Source: an uncultured Brachyspira sp. (lineage in GTDB: Bacteria > Cyanobacteriota > Vampirovibrionia > Gastranaerophilales > Gastranaerophilaceae). From it: DNA of 21,379 bases. The stretch's first letter is position 1. Every line of letters begins with the position of its first letter. Both the position numbers and the translations under genes were made by a program. The notes beneath the pieces were generated by a model, which saw nothing but the letters and a program-made list of their open reading frames with translations, had not been told where the DNA came from and made no database searches. Positions 5,860 to 14,820 of this stretch are shown one piece after another. The DNA lies in assembly GCA_900321895.1 (NCBI GenBank), contig ONYB01000006.1:1-21379 (forward strand), in the 5' to 3' direction.

Positions 5860-7266
5860 TTAGTAATATCTCTGAACAACAGGCATATCAACACCTTTGC
5901 AGAAAGAACGTTCCGTCAATCTGACACCCAAACAGCCCTGATGACGTTTAAATTGCATTCTGTATATTTTCTTAATCGTTTCATCCACAAGCGATTTATC
6001 ATATTTTTTATAAATTTCTTCTTGCGGAAGATTTTGTTCAACATACATTTCAATAATATCATCAAGAACCGCATATTCAGGCAATCTGTCCTGATCCTTC
6101 TGATTCGGATGAAGTTCTGCTGACGGAGCCTTATTAATAATCGCCTGCGGAATAATTTCTCCATCTTTGTTAATATAATTCGATAATTTATAAACATTAG
6201 TCTTTGTCAAATCGCAAATCATATTAAAACCGCCTGCCAAATCGCCATACAAAGTTCCAAATCCCATAGAAGATTCAGACTTATTACCTGTCGACAAAAG
6301 CAATCTGCCTTCACGATTTGAATAAAACATTAAAATTAATGCCCTTAATCTTGCCTGCAAATTTTCTTCTGCCAAATCATGAAGCCTTTCTCTGTCCTTC
6401 ATAAACGCATCAAACAACGGGGTAATCGGTTCTTTCACAGTTTCAATACCAAGATTTTGAGCTAATTCTAAACTATCGGTTACACTTCCTTCTGATGAGA
6501 ACATACTTGGCATAAGAACTCCAAGAACCTTGTCAGCACCGATAGCCTTTACGGCAAGTGCAGCGGTGAGTGCACTGTCAATCCCGCCCGAAAGTCCTAA
6601 TACAACTTTTTTAAGACCGGTACAAGCACAATATTCTTTTAGTGCAAATGTTGTAACATCAAGCACCTGTTGTTCCATAACCGGAGCTTCAAAATTCACA
6701 GTATTTTCGAAATCCACATTTTGAGTTAATTTTTCACACATTGGCATAAGCAAAACAGGCACACCGCAAGCATTTTTCGCAAAGCTTCCGCCGGCATATA
6801 CGTCACAATCCGCAATTCCTATTGCACTGACATAAACAAATTTTGTTTTTGACTGAATACTGTTTACAAATTCTTCGTAAGAATTCATCGTAAAGTAACG
6901 GTTTTTTGCCAAGACATACAAATCACATTCAACTTCATCGTTATAAAAATCTGCAACAAAAACTTTTTCACCGCAAACTTCATAAAACCCGTCGACAGAA
7001 AGTGAAATTTCGCCGTCTTTTATAAGAACATCGCCCACAAGAATTGCAAACGGAAAATGTTTTTCTGCAAGTTTTTTGTACAAATCCGACTGTTCAGCGT
7101 TACATCTTTCGTCGTAAACCATATCTTTTCCGCCGATATCTTCCAACCCAACCTGCGGAAAAATTAACAAATCCGTATCCACGGTTTCTGCTACAGAAAC
7201 TATACTATTGTAGTTATATGCAAAATCTGCCGTTCTGTATTTTACCTGTGCTAAAGAAACTCTCAT
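5860..7266 (-). CDS. nadE: NAD+ synthase with a degenerate N-terminal amidase (nitrilase) domain
   Basis: NadE makes NAD+ from deamido-NAD, ATP and ammonia. The C-terminal synthase half (about 200-468) is intact: P-loop SGGIDS at 226-231, STGNKSE at 325-331, GFGTLYGD at 336-343 and PSAELHPNQKDQDRLPEY at 381-398. The N-terminal half is recognisable as the glutamine-hydrolysing nitrilase domain (LAQVKY, LLIFPQVGLEDIGG, YAGGSFAKNACG). However, the usual catalytic Glu of FPE is Gln37, the Lys-LPN block appears deleted, and the ICED cysteine region reads VADFYND. Total length is 468 aa against about 540-570 for the family. It probably uses free ammonia. AGGAG lies before the ATG, and it closes the murC-murB-ddl-ftsQ run. 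Confidence 0.93.
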   Translation of the reverse strand: MRVSLAQVKYRTADFAYNYNSIVSVAETVDTDLLIFPQVGLEDIGGKDMVYDERCNAEQSDLYKKLAEKHFPFAILVGDVLIKDGEISLSVDGFYEVCGEKVFVADFYNDEVECDLYVLAKNRYFTMNSYEEFVNSIQSKTKFVYVSAIGIADCDVYAGGSFAKNACGVPVLLMPMCEKLTQNVDFENTVNFEAPVMEQQVLDVTTFALKEYCACTGLKKVVLGLSGGIDSALTAALAVKAIGADKVLGVLMPSMFSSEGSVTDSLELAQNLGIETVKEPITPLFDAFMKDRERLHDLAEENLQARLRALILMFYSNREGRLLLSTGNKSESSMGFGTLYGDLAGGFNMICDLTKTNVYKLSNYINKDGEIIPQAIINKAPSAELHPNQKDQDRLPEYAVLDDIIEMYVEQNLPQEEIYKKYDKSLVDETIKKIYRMQFKRHQGCLGVRLTERSFCKGVDMPVVQRYY

Positions 7267-7294
7267 TTTTATTCTCCTATGTTATTAATTTCCA

Positions 7295-8155
7295 TTATTG
7301 CAATTTCAAATAGAAAACCTTTTCCCATCGCAAGTCGAGGTATTTAACCTTGCTGTCAACAAGTTTAACTTGCGGAAGTATGGACGGAAGGCGTTCGATA
7401 CGTTTGTAAAGGCTTTCATCAAGTCTACCGAGCCTGATATTTACGGTCTTGATTTTTACATAAACATCAAACGGGTTACGCATATCAACATACTCAACCT
7501 TTTCTTTGGAGTAGGTTTCAATATAATTAACCATTTCTTCAATTTGGTGAATTTTTGCAGCATTCCACTTGGTATAATCATCGCCTTTGTTGCCATAAGA
7601 AAGCACCAAAATCGTTTTTATATTTTTATCCAACGGCAGAAATTCTTTTTTCATAATTACCCCGTCTTCTGAAAATGCTGCAACAGGTTGAACCCTCAGG
7701 TCAGGTGAAATCGTGATTACAGGAACTCTTTCTTTTAAAATAATCTGCAATCGTGCAGGGAAAGCGTAACGTCTGATATAGACTTCTTTTACAGGCGGAA
7801 GTTTTTTGATTTCTTTTCTTATATGTTCTGTTTTCGCCATATAAATAGGCACATTCGGAACTTCCGTATTTTTCAACAAAGCAAAAATCATCTGCGGCTT
7901 TACGATACTGTTATTTATAATCTCAACAGACGTTCCGGCAACTTTTTTGAAAGAATCTTTCGGCAAATACCACTGCGGCATTTTTGAAATATACACAAAT
8001 CCGCACAACAGAACAATCGTCATAATAAATCTGAAAAATTTTCTAAAAATACTCTGACGTTTGCGACCTTTTCTGAGTTTACGTTTTTTACGAACCGTAT
8101 TAACAAGTCGTTTCGGGTCTATAAATTCATCTTGTTCTGTTTCAAATTCGTCCAT
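7295..8155 (-). CDS. ftsQ: Cell division protein FtsQ (DivIB-type, POTRA domain)
   Basis: FtsQ is a bitopic divisome protein that links early and late division proteins (FtsB/FtsL partners) in the periplasm. The 286-aa product has a basic cytoplasmic N-terminus (about 1-39), one membrane segment (about 40-57) and a POTRA domain (about 73-146; IRKEIKKLPPVKEVYIRRYAF, then LQIILKERVPV). The C-terminal beta domain ends VKYLDLRWEKVFYLKLQ, like the DLR-containing end of other FtsQ proteins. It starts 7 bases after the ddl stop and ends 28 bases before nadE. Gene order supports the call. No ftsA or ftsZ follows, unlike the classical dcw cluster. Confidence 0.9.
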   Translation of the reverse strand: MDEFETEQDEFIDPKRLVNTVRKKRKLRKGRKRQSIFRKFFRFIMTIVLLCGFVYISKMPQWYLPKDSFKKVAGTSVEIINNSIVKPQMIFALLKNTEVPNVPIYMAKTEHIRKEIKKLPPVKEVYIRRYAFPARLQIILKERVPVITISPDLRVQPVAAFSEDGVIMKKEFLPLDKNIKTILVLSYGNKGDDYTKWNAAKIHQIEEMVNYIETYSKEKVEYVDMRNPFDVYVKIKTVNIRLGRLDESLYKRIERLPSILPQVKLVDSKVKYLDLRWEKVFYLKLQ

Positions 8156-8162
8156 TTTTACC

Positions 8163-9116
8163 TTATTTATTCAATCCTGCACTGTTCAAAATTGTCAACA
8201 CCAAGTGGTCATAATCAATCCCCATAGCTTTTGCCTGAGCCGGCAAATCACTAACCGTTGTCATTCCCGGACTTGTATTAATTTCCAAAAGATAAGGGAT
8301 ATCATCCTTCATCATAAAATCAATTCTTGAAACACTTCTGCAACCTGCGGTTTCAAAGGCTTTTACAGCAACTTCTTTAACTCGTTCCGTAACCTCTTTT
8401 GAAAGATTTGCAGGACAGATAAATTCTGACATTCCTTGAGAATATTTTGCCTCAAAGTCGTACCATTCGTTTTTCGGACGAATTTCAAGAATTTCAGTTG
8501 CAAATGCTTTGCCGTCCTTTTCTAAAACCCCGACGGTTACAAAAAATCCGTCTATAAATTCTTCAACAAGTACATCATCGTTGTATTTAAGAGCAACTTC
8601 ATAGGCAGCTTTCAAATCTTCTTTTCTATCAACTTTTGTCATCCCAAAACTTGAACCTTCACAAACCGGTTTTGTAAAAAGCGGATAAATCAAATCTTTT
8701 GTTTTTTCTAAAACATCATCCCCTTTTCTGACAAAAGCCGATTTCGCCATAGGAATATCAGGACAAGTCGAAAGAATTCTTTTAGTGTATTCTTTATTCA
8801 TACACATTGAACTTGCCATAACCCCGCAACCTGTGTACGGAATATGCAAAATTTCCAAAATACCTTGAACACAACCGTCCTCACCATATTTCCCGTGTAA
8901 AGCATTAAACGCATAATCATAATGTCCTTTTTTCAAATTTTCTGAGATATTTTCATCAACCTCAACCAACTCCGCATTTTTAAACCCTAGTCTTTGCAAA
9001 GCGTCGAAACATCCCTTACCGGAACGACGAGAAACTTCTGCTTCTGACGACATTCCACCGCAAAGAACTGCGATTTTTGCATCTTTGTTTATTTTATCAT
9101 TTTTAATTTCTTGCAT
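8163..9116 (-). CDS. ddl: D-alanine--D-alanine ligase
   Basis: Ddl joins two D-alanines using ATP, supplying the dipeptide added by MurF to peptidoglycan precursors. The 317-aa ATP-grasp protein shows VLCGGMSSEAEVS near the N-terminus, HGKYGEDG at 74-81, PYTGCGVMASSMCMNK, the ATP-grasp strand LFTKPVCEGSSFGM, and the metal-binding end RIDF...LLEINTSPGMT (264-286). The ATG has AGAGGA about 8-10 bases upstream, and the gene overlaps the end of murB by 28 bases. It lies in a minus-strand cell-wall operon with murC, murB and ftsQ. Confidence 0.96.
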   Translation of the reverse strand: MQEIKNDKINKDAKIAVLCGGMSSEAEVSRRSGKGCFDALQRLGFKNAELVEVDENISENLKKGHYDYAFNALHGKYGEDGCVQGILEILHIPYTGCGVMASSMCMNKEYTKRILSTCPDIPMAKSAFVRKGDDVLEKTKDLIYPLFTKPVCEGSSFGMTKVDRKEDLKAAYEVALKYNDDVLVEEFIDGFFVTVGVLEKDGKAFATEILEIRPKNEWYDFEAKYSQGMSEFICPANLSKEVTERVKEVAVKAFETAGCRSVSRIDFMMKDDIPYLLEINTSPGMTTVSDLPAQAKAMGIDYDHLVLTILNSAGLNK

Positions 9117-9994
9117 AATTCATCCTCTTTTTCATTTTTATTGCCGAGATATCTGACCTCCGGTCTTAATTCAATATTAAACTGCTCTTTCACCTGAGAA
9201 TACATAATATCCATAGTTTCTAAGATATCAAGAGAAGTTCCGTTTTTAGAATTTATAATAAAGTTTGCATGATTTTCCCAAACCTCAACTCCTCCAACGG
9301 TCAACCCTTTTACTCCGGCGGCATCAAGCAATCTTCCTGCCGAATCACCTTCCGGATTTCTAAAAACACTTCCACAATTCGGAAGAGCAAGCGACGGCTG
9401 TTTTGCCTTTCTGAAAGCTAAATTCTCATTCATTTTTACTTCAATATCAGATTTTCTCAAAGCTTTTTGAAGTTCAAACGTTGCCGAAAGTACCACCAAA
9501 TCAAAAGATTGGCAAATCGACGTTCTGTAGTCAAAAGCCATTGTTTTCTTTGACAGAGTAACGATTTTACCTTCATCCCTGCTGTAACAAACCGCCTCAA
9601 CAAAACAATCCGCAACGGATTGCCCGTGAGCTCCTGCATTCATAAAAACTTCCCCACCGATTGAACCGGGGAACGCAATCATAAATTCCAAACCACTCAA
9701 ACTTGCCTCTGCAACGGCTTGAGCTAATTTAGGGCCTTTCAGCCCACACTCTGCCACAACCGATGTCCCGTTAATCGTGAACTTATTCATTCTTGTCGTG
9801 AGAACGATTGCTCCATTATAACCGTCAGAAGAAACAAGAGTATTTGAAAGATTTCCGAAAACAGGTATGTTCGGATTTTCGCTCAAAACACGCTCAAATT
9901 CCGACAAGTTTTCAGGGAAATACACTTTTTTAACTTTCCCGCCACACTTGAAGGAAGTAAGTTTTTTAACATCGTAATCCAATTCAATTTGCAA
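9089..9994 (-). CDS. murB: UDP-N-acetylenolpyruvoylglucosamine reductase
   Basis: MurB is an FAD enzyme that reduces enolpyruvyl-UDP-GlcNAc with NADPH to UDP-MurNAc. The 301-aa product has the FAD-binding stretch GNLSNTLVSSDG (47-58), AFPGSIGGEVFMNAGA (107-122), YRTS with Y156-R157, the active-site serine in NCGSVFRNP (S209) and the late Glu in LRPEVRYLG (E279). The start is a TTG at 9994, inside the end of murC (11-base overlap), with AAGGAG about 10 bases before it; no better ATG lies near the conserved N-terminus TSFKCGG. Confidence 0.96.
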   Translation of the reverse strand: MQIELDYDVKKLTSFKCGGKVKKVYFPENLSEFERVLSENPNIPVFGNLSNTLVSSDGYNGAIVLTTRMNKFTINGTSVVAECGLKGPKLAQAVAEASLSGLEFMIAFPGSIGGEVFMNAGAHGQSVADCFVEAVCYSRDEGKIVTLSKKTMAFDYRTSICQSFDLVVLSATFELQKALRKSDIEVKMNENLAFRKAKQPSLALPNCGSVFRNPEGDSAGRLLDAAGVKGLTVGGVEVWENHANFIINSKNGTSLDILETMDIMYSQVKEQFNIELRPEVRYLGNKNEKEDELCKKLKMIK

Positions 9995-11363
9995 CGTTAA
10001 TCAACTCCTTATCAAGTTTTAAAAGCTCTTTACCTAACTGGTTAATCGTTCCGGCACCAAGCCCTACAAGAACATCATTTTCCGCCAATGTCGAATAAAG
10101 TTTATCGGCAACGGTTTTCATATCTCCTCCGATATACTCGCAATTAACACCTTTTGATGCCAAATCTTTTGCGAAAGCTTCACCGTTAATCCCATCAATC
10201 ACATCTTCTGAAGCGGCAAAAACATCCGTCACTATGACTTTTGAAACGCCGTCAAAAGCATTTAAAAATTCATTCCACAAATTTTTCAATCTTGAATATC
10301 TGTGAGGTTGAAAAACCGCAATGACGTTTTTGTCCTTAAAACTCAATGCTGACGACAATGCAGCCTTAATTTCAGTCGGATGATGAGCATAATCGTCATA
10401 AATCAAAGTACCGCGGACTTCACCGACTTTTTGAAATCTTCTGCCCATACCTGAAAAAGTTGCAAAATGCGGTTTTACAAGATTTATATCAACACCTGCC
10501 TGATGAAGGCTTGCCAACACAGCCATAGAGTTATATACGTTGTGAACCCCTCTTAAAATAATTTTTAAATCTGTTAAAAATTCACCTTTAAAATAGATAT
10601 CAAATGTCGTATAATGAGCACAATTCACAATATTTTTTGCCTGATAATCCGCTCCATCCGTCAAACCGAAAGTAATAATTTTATGACTTTTCAGCTCTAA
10701 ACAAGCTTTGCAATCATAATTTGCAAGAACGATACCATTTTCAGGCATTTTTGAAATAAATTTATCAAAAGTTTCCAAAATTGATTCAAGACCATTCTTA
10801 TAAAAATCCAAATGGTCAGCTTCCAAATTGTTTATTACAACTATATTTGGAACATACTTAACGATAGTGCCGTCACTTTCATCCAACTCTGCCGCAAAAA
10901 ATTTTCCGTCCTGACAATGAGCATTCGTGTCAAGTTCAGGAATAATTCCACCAACAACATAAGACGGCTTAAGCCCTGCTTTTTCCATAACATAAGAAGA
11001 AAGTCCGCTTGTGGTAGTTTTGCCGTGAGTTCCGGAATATCCCAAAAAGAATTTTCCACCACGAGAAATCTCCGCCAACAAATCAGACCTGTGATAAATC
11101 GGCAAACCTAATTCTTTTGCACGAACAATTTCAGGATTGTCCTGACGAATTGCCGTACTGGCAATAACTACGCAATCCTTTGGAACATTATCCGCCCTAT
11201 GTCCGATATGAACCGTTGCACCGAGTTCTTTAACTTTTTGAACATATTTGCTATCGCAAACGTCAGACCCTGCGACCTCACAACCGTTCTCCAATAAATA
11301 CTTTGCGAGTCCGCTCATTCCGACCCCCCCTATTGCTATAAAATAATATTTTTTATTTTTCAA
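9984..11363 (-). CDS. murC: UDP-N-acetylmuramate--L-alanine ligase
   Basis: MurC adds L-Ala to UDP-MurNAc with ATP, the first amino-acid step of the peptidoglycan stem. The 459-aa product shows the N-terminal nucleotide fold IGGVGMSGLA (11-20), the ATP loop GTHGKTTT (111-118), the central NNLEADHLDFY and the C-terminal DDYAHHPTEI, FQPHRYSR and GAGTINQL. The start codon is TTG at 11363; the first internal ATG falls inside the Rossmann glycine motif and cannot be the start. The ribosome site is weak. It heads the minus-strand operon murC-murB-ddl-ftsQ-nadE. Confidence 0.96.
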   Translation of the reverse strand: MKNKKYYFIAIGGVGMSGLAKYLLENGCEVAGSDVCDSKYVQKVKELGATVHIGHRADNVPKDCVVIASTAIRQDNPEIVRAKELGLPIYHRSDLLAEISRGGKFFLGYSGTHGKTTTSGLSSYVMEKAGLKPSYVVGGIIPELDTNAHCQDGKFFAAELDESDGTIVKYVPNIVVINNLEADHLDFYKNGLESILETFDKFISKMPENGIVLANYDCKACLELKSHKIITFGLTDGADYQAKNIVNCAHYTTFDIYFKGEFLTDLKIILRGVHNVYNSMAVLASLHQAGVDINLVKPHFATFSGMGRRFQKVGEVRGTLIYDDYAHHPTEIKAALSSALSFKDKNVIAVFQPHRYSRLKNLWNEFLNAFDGVSKVIVTDVFAASEDVIDGINGEAFAKDLASKGVNCEYIGGDMKTVADKLYSTLAENDVLVGLGAGTINQLGKELLKLDKELINVAN

Positions 11364-11400
11364 AGCTCTAATCCCTAATCTTCTCTAATTAACTACCATT

Positions 11401-11406
11401 ATTATA
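11401..11406 (-). promoter_or_regulatory. Candidate -10 box for the murC operon
   Basis: On the minus strand a perfect TATAAT lies about 38 bases before the murC start. No good -35 box is visible at 17 bp (AGGCAA), so the call rests on the -10 box and position. Confidence 0.4.
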
Positions 11407-11469
11407 TTACATAAAAACCATTTTTGCCTTAATATTAACCTTTTGTAAAAAAATTTATGCAACAATATA

Positions 11470-11504
11470 AAAGCGGGATTCGTAAAATTTACAAATTCCG
11501 CTTT
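11470..11504 (-). terminator. Hairpin terminator after the SPFH gene
   Basis: On the minus strand, AAAGCGGAATT (11504-11494) pairs with AATCCCGCTTT (11480-11470), with a second short palindrome (GTAAA/TTTAC) in the loop. The T-tract after the stem is short, so termination may be partial. It lies 22 bases after the SPFH stop. Confidence 0.6.
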
Positions 11505-11526
11505 CCACATTAATTTTACAAAAAAA

Positions 11527-12855
11527 CTATCTGATATCGTTTTTCAAAACAGGTTGAGCCTCTTTATTACTGCAAAGAATTACCAAAAGATTATTTATCA
11601 TTTTAGCCTTGTCATCATCACTGAGATTTACAATATTATCAGATTTCAACTTATTCAAAGCCATTTCAACCATACCAACAGCCCCATCTACAATAGCTCT
11701 TTTAGCATCGATAATTGCTGCGGCCTGCTGTCTTTGCAACATCGCAACCGCAATTTCAGGAGCATAAGCGAGGTGAGTAATCTTTGCATCTATAATATTC
11801 AACCCTGCAACACTAACATTCTTCTGAATTTCCGCCTTTAATTTTTCGGAAATTTCCTGAGAATCCCCTCTCAACGTCTGCTTACCCGAACCTTCCGTTG
11901 CGTCATAAGGATATGTTCTCACAATATTTCTCAAAGCAGAATCACTTTGTGCCGACAAAAACGTGTTGTAATCGTTCACATTAAACATTGCTTTTGCAGT
12001 ATCTTGCACTTCCCATATAACAATAATTCCAACCTCAATAGGGTTTCCGAGCTCATCGTTAATTTTTTGCTTTCCGCTCTCTAAAGTTCTAGCTTTCAAA
12101 GAAATCGGAACAAACGGTGTTACACTCTGTGCAAGCGGATTTATCCAGTGAAAACCTGCACCCTTCAAAGATCCCGCATATTTACCAAACAATGTCAAAA
12201 CCATTGCCTCCTGAGGCTTTAGCAGCTTAAACCCGCTGCAACAAAAAGCTATACTTGCTATTATTAAAACACTCAAAAAATGCCAGCCTATAGCAAAAAA
12301 TATCCATACAAAAAGCAAATTCATAATCATAAAAAAGATTACCAAAAATCCGTTTAAAGAAAAGATTTTTTTCTCTTGCTCTTTACTTTGAATTTCTACC
12401 CTATACGATTTTACCTCTCCGCTTTTACGAATAGTCTTTTCTTCTATAGCCTTATTCACTTCTGACACATTTTTCTCCTTACAAAATTTATCTAAAAATT
12501 CAATATTATCCACTACACCGACTTTTGTTTTCAAAAACAAATTAAAAAACTTCGACAACTCACCGTTATCAAAAAAAATTCCGTTGCAATCCTGACAGGT
12601 ATCGACAATAATCCCGTTGAAAAAGACTTTTTGCATATTTTTATTACACGAAGGACAAACCCTAAATTCTTCCTTAATTCGCAACGGTTCCATCTCCGCA
12701 GGATTTATAATCGAAGTTTTCAAATCCAACATGCCTGCTATTTTTTGCAATATCGGAAACGGTATCCACATTGCTTTACAATTTTTACAATAACAAACTT
12801 CTAACCCGTCACGTTTATATAATCCGAATTCTTCACCACATTTTGGACAATTCAT
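11527..12855 (-). CDS. Double zinc-ribbon / transmembrane / SPFH (band 7) fusion protein
   Basis: This 442-aa protein joins three parts. Two consecutive zinc ribbons of the zf-TFIIB kind come first: CPKC (C3, C6) with CKNC (C23, C26), then CPSC (C67, C70) with CQDCNGIFFDNGEL (C87, C90). A charged linker follows, then two hydrophobic segments (about 167-187 and 190-207), and from about 210 an SPFH domain (LLKPQEAMVLTLFGKYAGSL, GAGFHWINPLAQ, DAKITHLAYAPEIAVAMLQRQQAAAIIDAK). SPFH proteins form membrane-bound ring or scaffold assemblies. The ribbons would face the cytoplasm. It lies 28 bases after recN, probably co-transcribed. AGAGGT or the more distant AAGGAGG serves as ribosome site. Function is unknown. 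Confidence 0.85.
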   Translation of the reverse strand: MNCPKCGEEFGLYKRDGLEVCYCKNCKAMWIPFPILQKIAGMLDLKTSIINPAEMEPLRIKEEFRVCPSCNKNMQKVFFNGIIVDTCQDCNGIFFDNGELSKFFNLFLKTKVGVVDNIEFLDKFCKEKNVSEVNKAIEEKTIRKSGEVKSYRVEIQSKEQEKKIFSLNGFLVIFFMIMNLLFVWIFFAIGWHFLSVLIIASIAFCCSGFKLLKPQEAMVLTLFGKYAGSLKGAGFHWINPLAQSVTPFVPISLKARTLESGKQKINDELGNPIEVGIIVIWEVQDTAKAMFNVNDYNTFLSAQSDSALRNIVRTYPYDATEGSGKQTLRGDSQEISEKLKAEIQKNVSVAGLNIIDAKITHLAYAPEIAVAMLQRQQAAAIIDAKRAIVDGAVGMVEMALNKLKSDNIVNLSDDDKAKMINNLLVILCSNKEAQPVLKNDIR

Positions 12856-12883
12856 ACCTCTAAACTCTCCTCCTTACTTAAAT

Positions 12884-14536
12884 TTATACCCCAACCAAAG
12901 ATTTGGCAAACTCTATAGATTGGTCATTTATTTCACCACCAGCAAGTTCCGCCAATGCCATAATTCGATTTTCACCGGTCAATACGTAAACATCTACCTT
13001 TGTTTCATCAGCTTGCGATTTTCTGACATAAAAATGCTTATCCGCCTTTGAAGCTATTATAGGCTGGTGAGTAATCAAAATTATCTGATGATATTTCGAC
13101 AATTCCTTAATCTCATCGGCAACACTTTGAGAAGCTTTACCCGAAATACCGGTATCGATTTCGTCAAAAATTACGGTATCAATATCGTCGGACTGTGCAA
13201 AAATAGATTTTATTGCAAGCATTACTCTGGAAATTTCACCACCGGACGCAACTTTTGCAAGCGGTTTCAAATCCTCGGAAACGTTTGTCGAAATCAAAAA
13301 TTCAACATTATCCGCCCCATCCGCCGCAAGCTCTTTCGGTAATACGGAAATCTCAAACCTTGCTTTAGGCAATTCCAATTTTTCCAGCCGTTCCTGAATA
13401 TAAACAGACAAAACTTTTGCATAATCCTGACGCTTTTCGGTTATCACCGCAGCTTTTTCGGTAAGAGTTTCAAATTGTTCTTTCAAAGATTTTTCAAGTT
13501 CTTCCACATTTTTTGTCGAAAATTCTATTCCAGAAAGCTCCTCCGCTAATTTTTTATAAGTTTCCATAACATCAGCAAGAGTTCTGCCATACTTGCGTTT
13601 CAACTTATCTAACAAAAACAATCTTTCTTGAATTTCATTAAGTCTTTCTTCATCATTATCAAGATTTTGACTGTATTCTCGAAGTTCCGAACCTGAATCT
13701 CGCAATCTTTCAATAACATCCACCAAATTCTGTTCTACTTCTTCCAAATTTTTATCCATAGAAGCTGCCTTCGACAAATTTTGCTTTATCTTACCTAAAG
13801 CTTCAAGAATTGAACCGTCATCCCCATTTATTGCCCAATAAGAAGAACCTGTCAGTTCCTTCAGCTTTTCTGCATTTTCCAAGATTTCCAGCTCTGAATT
13901 CAAATCCTCATCTTCGGTTTCTGACTGAATTTCCGCCGCCTCAATTTCTGATACCTGAAATTTCAAAAACTCGATTTGAGATTCTGTTGTATCTGCGGAA
14001 TTTTTTGCAGCCTCAAGAAGATTTTTTGTATCAATATATTTTTTATAAAGTCCATGATATTCCGTCAAAAGCCCGCCGTAAACTTCTTTTGCGTAATTAT
14101 CAAGCAACGTAATATGATATCTTGGCTGCATAAAAACGTAAGTTTGGTGTTGAGAATGAATATCTAAAAACAACGATTTTATTTGCTTTAAAACCTCTTG
14201 ATTTATTAAAGTACCGTTTAGTCTTGTCCTGACAGAACTCTGCGTAATTTCTTTTGACAAAATTATTTCGGCACCTAAATCATCAATACCGTTTTCCTCA
14301 AAAAAATTTTTCAAATCGTGTTTTGTGTTATCTATTATCAACTCAATTACAGCTTTTTCCTGTCCGTGTTTGATAACCTCTTTTGACACACGAGGAGCAA
14401 AAACTAAATCTATCGCACTGATAAGAATACTTTTACCGGCACCTGTTTCACCGGTAATTACATTTAATCCCTTATCAAAATCTGCAATTAACTCATCAAT
14501 CAATATATAATTTTTCAATTTCAGCTGTTTTATCAT
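12884..14536 (-). CDS. recN: DNA repair protein RecN
   Basis: RecN is an SMC-like ATPase that helps double-strand-break repair in the cytoplasm. From the ATG at 14536 the product is 550 aa, normal for the family, and opens MIKQLKLKNYILIDELIADF as RecN does. Walker A is GETGAGKS (29-36). A long charged coiled coil fills the middle. The signature ASGGEISRVMLAIK and Walker B VIFDEIDTGISG lie near residues 430 and 455-466, followed by ITHQPIIASKAD. A longer frame from a GTG at 14560 is open but adds eight residues not expected in the family, and a promoter covers it. The ATG lies exactly 6 bases after a -10 box, so the mRNA is probably leaderless. Confidence 0.95.
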   Translation of the reverse strand: MIKQLKLKNYILIDELIADFDKGLNVITGETGAGKSILISAIDLVFAPRVSKEVIKHGQEKAVIELIIDNTKHDLKNFFEENGIDDLGAEIILSKEITQSSVRTRLNGTLINQEVLKQIKSLFLDIHSQHQTYVFMQPRYHITLLDNYAKEVYGGLLTEYHGLYKKYIDTKNLLEAAKNSADTTESQIEFLKFQVSEIEAAEIQSETEDEDLNSELEILENAEKLKELTGSSYWAINGDDGSILEALGKIKQNLSKAASMDKNLEEVEQNLVDVIERLRDSGSELREYSQNLDNDEERLNEIQERLFLLDKLKRKYGRTLADVMETYKKLAEELSGIEFSTKNVEELEKSLKEQFETLTEKAAVITEKRQDYAKVLSVYIQERLEKLELPKARFEISVLPKELAADGADNVEFLISTNVSEDLKPLAKVASGGEISRVMLAIKSIFAQSDDIDTVIFDEIDTGISGKASQSVADEIKELSKYHQIILITHQPIIASKADKHFYVRKSQADETKVDVYVLTGENRIMALAELAGGEINDQSIEFAKSLVGV

Positions 14537-14542
14537 ACTAAT

Positions 14543-14571
14543 AGAATAGTTCAAAAGCACACACAGTGCAA
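14543..14571 (-). promoter_or_regulatory. recN promoter giving a leaderless mRNA
   Basis: On the minus strand: TTGCAC (14571-14566), 17 bp, TATTCT (14548-14543), then six bases (ATTAGT) and the recN ATG. The expected +1 is the A of the ATG. Confidence 0.65.
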
Positions 14572-14593
14572 TTTTTTACGATATGTTAAATAA

Positions 14594-14745
14594 AAGTAAA
14601 TAGGTGAATAGGTTAATAAGTGAATAAGGTCTTTTCGTTTAGCTGTTTTTTCAAAAGGTCACGAATACTTATTTGGTGCGTAGAACCCGATACGAACTTA
14701 TTCACAAGCCCGATAGAGCGTATTCACTTATTCACCTATTAACTT
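14594..14745. repeat. Dispersed intergenic repeat, copy 2
   Basis: The arms are AAGTAAATAGGTGAATAGGT (14594-14613) and ACTTATTCACCTATTAACTT (14726-14745), inverted with 18 of 20 positions matching. The left arm continues in octamers (AGGTGAAT, AGGTTAAT, AAGTGAAT). The right half contains TTTGGTGCGTAGAACCCGAT followed by ACGAACTTATTCAC and the imperfect GCCC-GATA-GAGC hairpin, closely matching copy 1. It lies between the recN promoter and the SRP RNA promoter. Confidence 0.85.
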
Positions 14746-14785
14746 CATTTGCCAAACACGCCCACTCCTCACATTCCACTAAACC

Positions 14786-14814
14786 TAGACATCCCGAAAA
14801 TTTTGTGCTATTCT
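14786..14814 (+). promoter_or_regulatory. Promoter of the SRP RNA gene
   Basis: TAGACA (14786-14791), 17 bp, TATTCT (14809-14814). Position +1 would be about 14821, exactly where the SRP RNA 5' helix begins. Confidence 0.7.
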
Positions 14815-14820
14815 CTAATC

